Shown piece by piece: positions 1 through 9,387 of a DNA stretch of 64,000 nucleotides (positions within the stretch are counted from its first letter, which is position 1; every line of letters begins with the position of its first letter). Position numbers and translations under genes: made by a program. Origin of the DNA: Actinomycetota bacterium (lineage in GTDB: Bacteria > Actinomycetota > Actinomycetes > S36-B12); NCBI GenBank assembly GCA_030645615.1, contig JAUSNB010000054.1, forward strand, positions 1 through 64,000, in the 5' to 3' direction. The notes below the pieces were generated by a model. The model made no database searches and had not been told where the DNA came from. It saw only the letters and a list, made by a program, of their open reading frames with translations.

Positions 1-356
1 CGGGCCAGGGCGTCCCTCGTCCCGGCGAGTGGGCCGGCGAGCAGCCGGGCGGTGTCGATCCGCTGCTGCGCGGTCACCGGCGACATCCGCAGCGCGCAGG
101 CGACCTCCTCCCGGACCGCATCGGCGATCCGGATGGTGCGCTCGCAGTCGCTGACCGGGTCCAGGACCAGGACCTCCTCCACCCGCCGATGCCCCGATGC
201 CGCCGACACCAGCCAGGTGAGCTGCTCGGCCTGCAACCGGGCGATGTGGGACTCGAACAGGGCGACCATCGTCACCGCGAGCTCGGGCCCGGCCAGCAGC
301 TCATCGACCATCGACACCATCGGAACCAGCGGCGCCGGCCGGAAATCCATCTCCAT
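1..356 (-). CDS. DUF222 / 13E12-repeat family protein, N-terminal part (runs off the left edge)
   Basis: Reading the minus strand from the ATG at 354-356 gives about 118 residues with no stop before the window edge. The protein starts MEMDFRPAPLVPMVSMVDELL and contains a helical stretch with REEVACALRMSPVTAQQRID followed by ARLLAGPLAGTRDAL. This is the hallmark of the DUF222 (13E12 repeat) domain: a short N-terminal helix, then a segment resembling a degenerate helix-turn-helix. Family members are usually 400-500 residues with a C-terminal HNH nuclease domain, are multicopy in actinobacteria and are linked to mobile DNA. The HNH part would lie outside the window, so nuclease activity is inferred from the family only. 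An ATG at 350 is an alternative start. Confidence 0.75.
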   Translation of the reverse strand, partial: MEMDFRPAPLVPMVSMVDELLAGPELAVTMVALFESHIARLQAEQLTWLVSAASGHRRVEEVLVLDPVSDCERTIRIADAVREEVACALRMSPVTAQQRIDTARLLAGPLAGTRDALA

Positions 357-432
357 GACCCGAACCTAGACACCCCCACTGACAGTCGACCCCGCCGCGA
401 ATCCGTTCATCCACAGCGGTTTCGACGACGCT

Positions 433-1233
433 CTAGGTGAGCGCGTCGTTCTGGTACGGCCCCACGAGATCCCATCCGCCGTCGGCGATGATCGTCTGAC
501 CGGTGACGTAGTCGCCGGCGGGGGAGAGGAAGAACGCGACGACGGCGGCGACGTCCTCGGGCGTCTGCAGCCGGCCAGCCGGGATGGCCTTGGCCATTAC
601 CTCCGGAGGGATCCCGTAGCCCTCCCACGCCGTCGTGTGGACGATACCCGGGGCCACGGCGACCAAGCGGATGCCGTGCTGCGCCCATTCGGCGGCGAGG
701 GTCTGCGTGAGGCTCGCCATGCCCGCGCGGGCCGCGGACGAGTGGGCCATCAGCGGGATGCCGCGAATCGGCGTCATGGTGATGCTGACCACCTTGCCGT
801 AGCCATGGGGGATCATCGACCTGGCGGCCAAGCGGGTGGTGAGGTACCACGGCGCATCCAGGTTGAGACGGGTGACCGCCCGGAAGCCGTTGGCCGAAAC
901 GGTCTCGGCCGGGGCCATGAACTGGCCGCCGGCGTTGTTCACCAGCAGGTCGACACGGCCGTGCCGGGCGAGGACGTCGTCGAGGGCCGCATCGACCTGG
1001 TCGAACTCGCGCAGGTCGACGGACAGGGCCGTGATGGGCAGGGCACCCTCGATGCCGACGGCCAGCGCGACCGTCTCGTCGAGTGCTTCCACGCGTCGAC
1101 CCATGACGACGACCTGGGCACCCAGGCGGGCAAGCAGCAGGGCAGTGGCGCGGCCGATGCCGCTTCCTCCGCCGGTGACAAGGGCGACGCGCCCGGTCAG
1201 GCAGCCGGGGGCAAGGCAATCTCCAGGGGTCAT
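433..1233 (-). CDS. SDR-family oxidoreductase, 2,4-dienoyl-CoA-reductase-like
   Basis: A 266-residue Rossmann-fold short-chain dehydrogenase starting at ATG 1233. Seen: the nucleotide-binding TGGGSGIG near residue 17, NNAGG in the middle, and a C-terminal APGIVHTTAWEG loop. The classical YxxxK catalytic pair is absent; the equivalent stretch reads MAHSSAARAGMASLTQ. Peroxisomal-type 2,4-dienoyl-CoA reductases also lack the Tyr here and have an HAxxAKA motif, so this is best read as a dienoyl/enoyl-CoA reductase-like SDR acting on NAD(P)H and an unsaturated acyl-CoA. The motif Lys is Arg here, which is unusual. It is divergent from the carboxylase operon at 1294, with a palindromic operator between, so it probably belongs to the same acyl-CoA pathway (compare AtuB/AtuG). 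Confidence 0.8.
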   Translation of the reverse strand: MTPGDCLAPGCLTGRVALVTGGGSGIGRATALLLARLGAQVVVMGRRVEALDETVALAVGIEGALPITALSVDLREFDQVDAALDDVLARHGRVDLLVNNAGGQFMAPAETVSANGFRAVTRLNLDAPWYLTTRLAARSMIPHGYGKVVSITMTPIRGIPLMAHSSAARAGMASLTQTLAAEWAQHGIRLVAVAPGIVHTTAWEGYGIPPEVMAKAIPAGRLQTPEDVAAVVAFFLSPAGDYVTGQTIIADGGWDLVGPYQNDALT

Positions 1234-1274
1234 GGCGAGCACCCTAGTGGGCAACCTTGACGTGCGTATCAACT

Positions 1275-1288
1275 TGACGCTAGCGTCA
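1275..1288. promoter_or_regulatory. Perfect 14-bp palindrome, candidate TetR operator
   Basis: TGACGCTAGCGTCA is a perfect palindrome in the 60-bp divergent intergenic region, ending 5 bases before the GTG of the carboxyltransferase gene. A half-related TTGACG...TATCAA stretch lies just upstream at about 1257-1272. The size and position fit a TetR-family operator; the obvious candidate ligand-responsive regulator is the TetR protein encoded at 6831 in the same operon. This is inference; no binding data can be seen. Confidence 0.5.
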
Positions 1289-1293
1289 TTTTC

Positions 1294-2913
1294 GTGGCTC
1301 CTGTGCTGCGAACCCGCGTCGACGCCCGGTCCGATGCCTTCCTCGCGAACCGGGCGGCGCTGCTCGACGCGCTGGCGGAGATCGACCGGCTGCAGGCCGA
1401 GGTGGCCCGCGGCGGTGGGAGCGGCAATGCCGAGAAGGACGCCCGCACCGTGGCCCGGCATCGCGGCCGCGGCAAGCTGCTGCCGCGCGAGCGGATCGCG
1501 CTCCTGACCGACCCGGGCTCGGCGTTCCTCGAGCTGTCGCCGCTGGCCGGCTGGGGATCCGACGACGCCCTCGGCACCGGCCTGGTCACCGGCATCGGCC
1601 GGATCAGCGGCGTGGAGTGCGTCATCAGCGCCAACGACCCCACGGTCAAGGGCGGTTCGCAATCGCCCATCACGGTGAGCAAGGGGCTTCGGGCCATGGA
1701 AATCGCCCGAGCCAACCGGCTGCCGCTGGTCTCGCTGGTCGAATCCGGCGGCGCCGACCTGACCAAGCAGGCCGAGGTCTTCAATCCCGGCGGGGCGAGC
1801 TTCAAGAACCTCACCAGGCTGTCCGCAGCAGGCATTCCGACCGTGACCATGGTGTTCGGCTCCTCCACGGCAGGCGGCGCCTACGTGCCCGGCATGAGCG
1901 ACTACGTCGTGCTGCAGAAGGACGCCGCCCGGGTCTATCTCGGCGGGCCGCCGCTGGTGAAGATGGCCATCGACGAGGACGCCGACGACGAGACCCTCGG
2001 CGGTGCCGAGATGCACGCACGGGTGTCCGGACTGGCCGACTACCTGGCCGTCGACGAGCCCGACGCGCTGCGGATCGGACGCGACATCGTCGCCCACCTG
2101 GGCTGGCGCAAGCTCGGTCCTGGCCCGTCGGCGGTGCCTCGGCCACCCGTGCACGACCCGGAGGACCTGCTGGGCATCGCCTCAGCCGACGTGCGGATCC
2201 CCTTCGAGGCCCGCGAGGTGCTCGCCCGCGTGCTGGACGGGAGCGAGTTCGACGAGTTCAAGCCGCTGTACGGGACGACGCTGGTCACGGGCTGGGGCCA
2301 CGTCAACGGCTACCCGGTCGGAGTCCTCGCCAACAACGGGATCCTCTTCAGCGAGGAGGCGCACAAGGGGGCCCAGTTCATCCAGCTGTGCAACCGCTTG
2401 GACGTCCCGATCCTCTTCCTGCAGAACATCACGGGCTTCATGGTCGGCACCAAGTACGAGCAGGGCGGGATCATCAAGGACGGTGCCAAGCTCATCAACG
2501 CCGTCAGCAACTCCGGCGTCCCGCTCATCACGCTGATGATGGGTGCGTCGTACGGGGCCGGCAACTATGGCATGGCCGGGCGCGCGTACGACCCGAGGTT
2601 CGTGTTCTCCTGGCCGAACCACCGCATCGCCGTCATGGGGCCGAAGCAGTTGGCCGGCGTGCTCACCATCGTGGCCCGGCAGAAGACCGAGGCGGCGGGG
2701 CAGGAGTTCGACGACGCCGCGTTCGCGCCGCTTCGCGACGCATTCGAGCAGCAGGTCGAGCGCGAATCCACGGCGCTGTATGCCACGGGACGGCTGTGGG
2801 ACGACGGCATCATCGACCCTCGCGACACGCGCACGGTGCTGACCCTGGCCCTGGGCGCCGTCCACTCGGCGCCGGTCCACGGCTCCGACTCCTACGGCGT
2901 CTTCCGGATGTGA
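1294..2913 (+). CDS. Acyl-CoA carboxylase carboxyltransferase (beta) subunit, AtuC/LiuB-like
   Basis: 539 residues, the usual size for the carboxyltransferase subunit of 3-methylcrotonyl-CoA, geranyl-CoA or related acyl-CoA carboxylases. It shows the two crotonase-fold halves: N-terminal SGGADLTKQ with GSSTAGGAYVPGMSDYVVL and a GGPPLVKMA loop, and C-terminal QNITGFMVGTKYEQGG with MMGASYGAGNYGMAGRAYDP. The SSTAGGAY and GPPL features resemble AtuC/LiuB more than propionyl-CoA carboxylase. It would transfer CO2 from biotin on the product of the next gene to a branched enoyl-CoA in the cytoplasm. The GTG at 1294 abuts the palindromic operator; a second GTG at 1303 is an alternative start. The biotin carboxylase gene begins 5 bases after its stop. 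Confidence 0.9.
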   Translation: MAPVLRTRVDARSDAFLANRAALLDALAEIDRLQAEVARGGGSGNAEKDARTVARHRGRGKLLPRERIALLTDPGSAFLELSPLAGWGSDDALGTGLVTGIGRISGVECVISANDPTVKGGSQSPITVSKGLRAMEIARANRLPLVSLVESGGADLTKQAEVFNPGGASFKNLTRLSAAGIPTVTMVFGSSTAGGAYVPGMSDYVVLQKDAARVYLGGPPLVKMAIDEDADDETLGGAEMHARVSGLADYLAVDEPDALRIGRDIVAHLGWRKLGPGPSAVPRPPVHDPEDLLGIASADVRIPFEAREVLARVLDGSEFDEFKPLYGTTLVTGWGHVNGYPVGVLANNGILFSEEAHKGAQFIQLCNRLDVPILFLQNITGFMVGTKYEQGGIIKDGAKLINAVSNSGVPLITLMMGASYGAGNYGMAGRAYDPRFVFSWPNHRIAVMGPKQLAGVLTIVARQKTEAAGQEFDDAAFAPLRDAFEQQVERESTALYATGRLWDDGIIDPRDTRTVLTLALGAVHSAPVHGSDSYGVFRM

Positions 2914-2918
2914 TCGCG

Positions 2919-4981
<2,063 letters not shown>

Positions 4982-4985
<4 letters not shown>

Positions 4986-6403
4986 ACGAGGCCATCCGGA
5001 TCGCCAACTGCAGCGGCTTCTTCGGGGACCGGCTTGACGCAGCGCGGGAGATGGTCGAGGACGGCCCCATCGACGTGCTCACCGGGGACTGGCTGGCCGA
5101 ACTGACGATGCTGATCCTCGCGCGACAGAAGATGAAGCACGGCAACGGCTACGCACGCACCTTCATGACCCAGATGGAGCAGGTGCTCGGGACGTGCATC
5201 GATCGCGGCATCAAGGTCGTGAGCAACGCTGGCGGCCTCGACCCGGCGGGAGCCGGCGAGGCGCTTGCCGCCCTGGCGGCGGACCTTGGCATTCCTGTCC
5301 GTGTCGGCGTCGTCACCGGGGACGACCTTGCTCCCCGGATCGCGGCCCTGCGCGAGGCGGGCGAGGAGTTCGCCAACCTCGACACGGGGGAGACCCTGGC
5401 TGCCGCAGGCGTGCAGCCGCTGACCGCGAATGCCTACCTCGGCGCCGAGCCGATCTCCGCTGCCCTCGCGGCGGGCGCCGACGTCGTGGTGACAGGTCGG
5501 GTCACGGACGCGGCCCTGGTGATCGGGCCGGCAGCGTGGCGGCACGGCTGGGACTTCCGCGCAGCGCGGGCGGGCGACCAGGCCGCGCTGGATGCCCTGG
5601 CGGGCGCCCTCGTCGCCGGCCACGTGATCGAGTGCGGGGCCCAGGCCACAGGCGGCAACTATTCCTTCTTCACCCAGGTGCCCGGGCTCGAGCATCCCGG
5701 GCTGCCGATCGCGGAGGTTGCCGCCGACGGCAGTGCCGTGATCACCAAGCACGAGGGGACCGGCGGGATGGTCACCGTCGGCACCGTGACCGCCCAATTG
5801 CTCTACGAGGTCGGCGGCCCCGAGTACGTCAACCCCGACGTTACCGCGCGGTTCGACACCATCGCCCTCGCGCAGGCGGGTCGCGACCGGGTGCGCATCA
5901 GCGGGACCACGGGCGTGCGTCCGCCGGACCGGCTCAAGGTGGCGATGAACTACGTCGGGGGGTTCCGCAACGCCCTCACGCTGGTGATGACGGGCCTCGA
6001 CGCCGAGGCCAAGGCGGATCTCGTGCTGAGGACGGTCGCCGGCGTCGACCTTGCCCAGGTGGGCGCCCTGGACCCGGTTGCCCTCGCCCAGGCCTCGAAG
6101 CTGCAGGCGCGCGAGCTGGACGTCGATCTGCAGGCCGTGGGGCGCGAGGACCCGGCAACGGCCGCCGAGGCTCAGTCCTTCCTGCGACTGACGGTGAAGG
6201 ATGCCGACGCGGCCAAGGTCGGCAAGCCGTTCACCGAGCCGGTCATCGAGGCGGCGCTCGCGTCGTACCCGGGGCTCTTCCCGACGGCGCCGCCAGGCCC
6301 GGCGACACCGTACGGCGTCTACTGGCCGACGACGGTCGCCCGCGAACAGGTGTCAGTCGAGGTGCGGGTGGATGGCGCGCTCGTGGCGACGGTGGAGTCA
6401 TGA
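4982..6403 (+). CDS. AtuA-family (DUF1446) protein, large subunit
   Basis: 473 residues of the acyclic terpene utilization AtuA / DUF1446 family. Recognisable stretches are IANCSGFFGDRLDAAREM near the start, GDWLAELTMLILARQK, VSNAGGLDPAG, and TGGNYSFF followed by ITKHEGTGGMVTVGTVTAQLLYE. AtuA is essential for growth on citronellol/geraniol in Pseudomonas, but its chemistry is poorly known; hydration of a carboxylated enoyl-CoA intermediate has been suggested. In Pseudomonas AtuA is one polypeptide of roughly 590 residues. Here the C-terminal domain is a separate gene overlapping by ATGA at 6400. Position between carboxylase and acyl-CoA dehydrogenase genes supports a role in the same branched acyl-CoA pathway. 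Confidence 0.85.
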
Positions 6404-6834
6404 GCCGGCATCCGCTGGGCACGTTCATCGGTGCCCGCAGCGGCGACAAGGGCGGCAACGCCAACGTCGGCGTGTGGGTCGTCGATCCCGTTGAGCAGGC
6501 CGCTGTCGACCTGGCTCATGGACGTACAGCCTCACTCGTAGCCGAGCTCGACGTCGTGCGGCTGGCCGACAAGCGGTTCGCCTGGCTGGTCGACGTGCTC
6601 ACCCCGGATCGCGTCCGCAGCCTGCTGCCCGAGTGCCAAGGCCTGGAGATCGACGTCCACCCGCTACCCAACCTTCGCGCGGTGAACATCGTCATCCACG
6701 GGCTGCTGGGCCGCGGGGTCGCGGAGACCTCACGGGTCGACCCGCAGGCCAAGGGGCTCGGCGAGCACCTCCGGGCCCGGCTCGTCGACATCCCCGACGC
6801 GCTCCTCGGCCCGGCCATCGAGGGGCCCGCATGA
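6400..6834 (+). CDS. AtuA C-terminal-domain protein (small subunit)
   Basis: 144 residues; starts MSRHPLGTFIGARSGDKGGN and continues NVGVWV, the signature of the C-terminal ferredoxin-fold-like domain of AtuA proteins. It overlaps the large AtuA gene by four bases (ATGA) and the TetR gene by four bases, so the three are co-translated. The ARSGDKGGNAN loop is the most conserved part of this domain in the family. I infer that the two proteins assemble to reconstitute full AtuA. No stand-alone function can be assigned. Confidence 0.8.
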   Translation: MSRHPLGTFIGARSGDKGGNANVGVWVVDPVEQAAVDLAHGRTASLVAELDVVRLADKRFAWLVDVLTPDRVRSLLPECQGLEIDVHPLPNLRAVNIVIHGLLGRGVAETSRVDPQAKGLGEHLRARLVDIPDALLGPAIEGPA

Positions 6835-7475
6835 CCGCCGTCCTGGGCGAGGGCGCCCGGGCCCCCTTGTCCGAGCGAGGCCGTCGTACCCGTGACCGGT
6901 TGGTCAGCGCTGCCCGGTCGGTATTCGAGGAGCGCGGCTTCGACGCCACCCGCATGGGGGACATCGCGGCCGCCGCCGGAGTCAGCCACGGCACCGTCTA
7001 CACGTGGTTCCCGACCAAGGAGGACGTCCTGCACGGGGTCGTGGACTCGGTGTCGGAGGAGCTCTACGAGGCCCTGAGCAGCCCTGACCTCACCGATCCG
7101 ATCGCGCGCATCGACGTCGCGAATGCCACCTACCTCGACGTGCACCGGCAGAGCGCCCGGCTGATGGAGGTCGTCGCGCAGGCGGCCGTCAATGACGAGT
7201 CGTTCCGCGCGGTGCTCACCGGCCTGCGTCACACGCACGTGGACCGGGTGGCCAAGACAATCGCCAAGCTGCAGAAGGACGGCCTTGCATCGGTCGACCT
7301 CGACGCCCGGATCTCGGCGGCCGCCCTGTGCGCGATGGTCGAGGGCGTCGCCCGGTACTGGCTCGGTGACGAGGGTGACCTTGCCGCCGACGCTGGCGGC
7401 GAGGCCGCCGTCATCTCGACCCTGACCGCACTCTGGGCCCGATCCCTCGGACTCGACGAACATGGAGGCACCTGA
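6831..7475 (+). CDS. TetR/AcrR-family transcriptional regulator
   Basis: 214 residues. The N-terminal helix-turn-helix reads MGDIAAAAGVSHGTVYTWF at about residues 41-59, preceded by the RDRLVSAARSVFEERGF helix typical of TetR regulators. The C-terminal ligand domain is unclassified. The gene sits inside the acyl-CoA operon, overlapping AtuA-C upstream and the acyl-CoA dehydrogenase ATG downstream, so it is probably autoregulated. It is the natural candidate to bind the palindrome at 1275-1288 and to respond to a pathway acyl-CoA or free acid, by analogy with AtuR. That link is inference. Confidence 0.9.
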   Translation: MTAVLGEGARAPLSERGRRTRDRLVSAARSVFEERGFDATRMGDIAAAAGVSHGTVYTWFPTKEDVLHGVVDSVSEELYEALSSPDLTDPIARIDVANATYLDVHRQSARLMEVVAQAAVNDESFRAVLTGLRHTHVDRVAKTIAKLQKDGLASVDLDARISAAALCAMVEGVARYWLGDEGDLAADAGGEAAVISTLTALWARSLGLDEHGGT

Positions 7476-8623
7476 TGCTGTTCACCCCCGAGCACGAGCA
7501 ATTCCGCAAGTCCGTGCGCCAGCTTGTCGAGGACGACATCAACCCGCGCATCGACGAGTGGGAGGAGGCCGAGATCTTCCCGGCCCACGAGCTCTTCCCC
7601 AAGGTCGCTGCCATCGGAGGTTTCGGGCTCGAGTACGACCCGGTCTACGGCGGAGGCGGGGCCGACCACTCGTGGACGGTGGTCCTCGCCGAGGAACTGG
7701 GCCGGTGCGACGCGGCCGGGGTGCCCATGGCGATCGCGGTGCAGGCCGGGATGGCCACGCCTGCCCTGGCCCGCTTCGGCAGCGACGAGCTCAAGCGGGA
7801 GTTCCTGGTGCCGGTCATCGCGGGCGAGCAGGTGTGCTCCATCGCTGTTAGCGAGCCGGGGGCCGGCTCGGACGTCGCCGGCATCACGACGCGGGCGGTC
7901 CGCGACGGCGATGACTGGGTCATCAACGGCCGGAAGATGTGGATCACCAACGGGACCCAGGCCGACTGGGTCTGCCTGCTGGCCCGCACGTCGGACGAGG
8001 GCGGCTACCACGGCATGAGCCTGGTCATCGTCCCGACCGATGCCCCCGGCTTCAGCGTCGGGCGCAAGATCAAGAAGATGGGCAACCACTCGTCCGACAC
8101 TGCCGAACTCGTGCTCGACGACGTCCGCGTTCCGTTGCGCCACACGGTGGGCGAGGAGGGCCGCGGCTTCCACATGCAGATGGCCCAGTTCCAGGACGAG
8201 CGGCTGTGGGCCTGCTACATGTCGGTGAGCGGGGCGCGGCGCGCGCTGGACCGCACCAAGGAGTACCTGCAGGTCCGGGAGGCATTCGGCAAGCCGCTGC
8301 TGGCGAACCAGTACCTGCAGTACACGCTGGCCGAGCTCGTGGCCGACGTCGACATCCTGCACGGCTTCCTGCACCACACCGCCGAACGGTACGTGGCCGG
8401 CGAGGATGTCACCCGGGCAGCCACCGTCGCCAAGCTGCAGGCGGGTCGGCTGAGCCGGAGGGTGGCCGACACGTGCGTGCAATTCCACGGTGGCATGGGG
8501 TACGCGGAGGAGATGTGGGTGGCTCGCTACTTCCGTGACACCCGCCTGGGCAGCATCGGCGGAGGGGCCGACGAGGTCATGCTGCGGGTCATCGCGATGC
8601 TCGAGGGGATGGGCAAGAAGTGA
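7475..8623 (+). CDS. Acyl-CoA dehydrogenase (isovaleryl/citronellyl-CoA dehydrogenase-like)
   Basis: 382 residues, full length for the FAD-dependent acyl-CoA dehydrogenase family. Seen: the flavin/substrate stretch SIAVSEPGAGSDVAG, WITNGTQADW, and the C-terminal CVQFHGGMGYAEEMWVARYFRD. At the position of the usual catalytic Glu near the C-terminus (YEGT-type motif) the sequence reads IGGGADEV, so that Glu is absent. Instead Glu242 in QFQDERLW aligns with the alternative catalytic Glu of isovaleryl-CoA dehydrogenase. This points to a branched-chain substrate and fits the Atu/Liu-type neighbourhood. ATG overlaps the stop of the TetR gene by one base. Confidence 0.9.
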   Translation: MLFTPEHEQFRKSVRQLVEDDINPRIDEWEEAEIFPAHELFPKVAAIGGFGLEYDPVYGGGGADHSWTVVLAEELGRCDAAGVPMAIAVQAGMATPALARFGSDELKREFLVPVIAGEQVCSIAVSEPGAGSDVAGITTRAVRDGDDWVINGRKMWITNGTQADWVCLLARTSDEGGYHGMSLVIVPTDAPGFSVGRKIKKMGNHSSDTAELVLDDVRVPLRHTVGEEGRGFHMQMAQFQDERLWACYMSVSGARRALDRTKEYLQVREAFGKPLLANQYLQYTLAELVADVDILHGFLHHTAERYVAGEDVTRAATVAKLQAGRLSRRVADTCVQFHGGMGYAEEMWVARYFRDTRLGSIGGGADEVMLRVIAMLEGMGKK

Positions 8624-9387
8624 GCGACGTGGCCTACGCCGTCGAGGCCGGCATCGCGACGATCACGCTGAACCGTCCCGATGCCCGCAACCGGCTCACC
8701 GCCGAGGGCATGGCCCAGTTGATCTCTGCGTTCGAGACGGCAGCAGGCGACCCCGCTGCGCGCGTCGTCGTGCTCACCGGATCGGGCAACACCTTCTGCT
8801 CGGGGGCCGACCTGTCGGCGGCGACGGGCGAGGGATTCGCCGGCGCGGGACCGTCGGCCCTGGTCGACCTGCTCGCCGCGATGCTCGACCACCCGAAGCC
8901 GCTCATCGCCAAGGTGCAGGGCCACGTGGCCGGAGGAGGCAACGGGCTGGTGGCGGCGTGCGACCTGGCCGTCGCGTCGGCCGACGCCCGCTTCGCGTTC
9001 AGCGAGGTCCGGGTCGGCGTCGCCCCCGCCGTGATCTCGGTGGTCTGCCTCGCCGTCATGCACCGCCGGGCCGCGCAAGAACTCCTGCTCACCGGCGAGC
9101 GCGTCGACGCGGACCGCGTCCTCGAGGCCGGACTGCTCACGTCCGTGGTCCCCGCGGTCGGCCTCGACGCGGCGGTGCAGGGCCTGGCGGAGCAACTCAT
9201 GGCCGGGGGACCGGAGGCGCTGGCACACACGAAGGAACTGCTCCGAAGGGTGCCGACGCTCGCCCGGGACGAAGCCTTCGCCTTCACCGCCGAGATGTCG
9301 GCGGAGCGATTCTCGTCGGCCGAGGCGCAGGAGGGGATGACAGCCTTCCTGGAGAAGCGCCCCCCCGCCTGGCTTGCGCCGTCCTGA
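8620..9387 (+). CDS. Enoyl-CoA hydratase/isomerase (crotonase family), AtuE-like
   Basis: 255 residues of the crotonase fold: NRPDARNRLTAEGM at the N-terminus, VVLTGSGNTFCSGADLS for the first CoA-binding/oxyanion segment, and VAGGGNGLVAACDLAVAS for the second. It starts at a GTG overlapping the stop of the acyl-CoA dehydrogenase (GTGA). In an Atu/Liu-like pathway the expected roles are hydration of a carboxylated enoyl-CoA or another beta-oxidation hydration. No lyase (HMG-CoA lyase-type) gene follows, so the pathway is incomplete in this window. The last 104 bases overlap the convergent P-type ATPase gene. Confidence 0.88.
   Translation: MSDVAYAVEAGIATITLNRPDARNRLTAEGMAQLISAFETAAGDPAARVVVLTGSGNTFCSGADLSAATGEGFAGAGPSALVDLLAAMLDHPKPLIAKVQGHVAGGGNGLVAACDLAVASADARFAFSEVRVGVAPAVISVVCLAVMHRRAAQELLLTGERVDADRVLEAGLLTSVVPAVGLDAAVQGLAEQLMAGGPEALAHTKELLRRVPTLARDEAFAFTAEMSAERFSSAEAQEGMTAFLEKRPPAWLAPS

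Noticed and set aside
1234-2154. Upstream extension of the SDR frame antisense to the carboxyltransferase gene
   Set aside because: The conserved protein starts at ATG 1233; the extension has no family similarity and would cross the divergent promoter.
7475-8623. Acyl-CoA dehydrogenase considered inactive for lack of the C-terminal catalytic Glu
   Set aside because: The IVD-type alternative Glu (Glu242 in DERLW) is present, so the enzyme is likely active.
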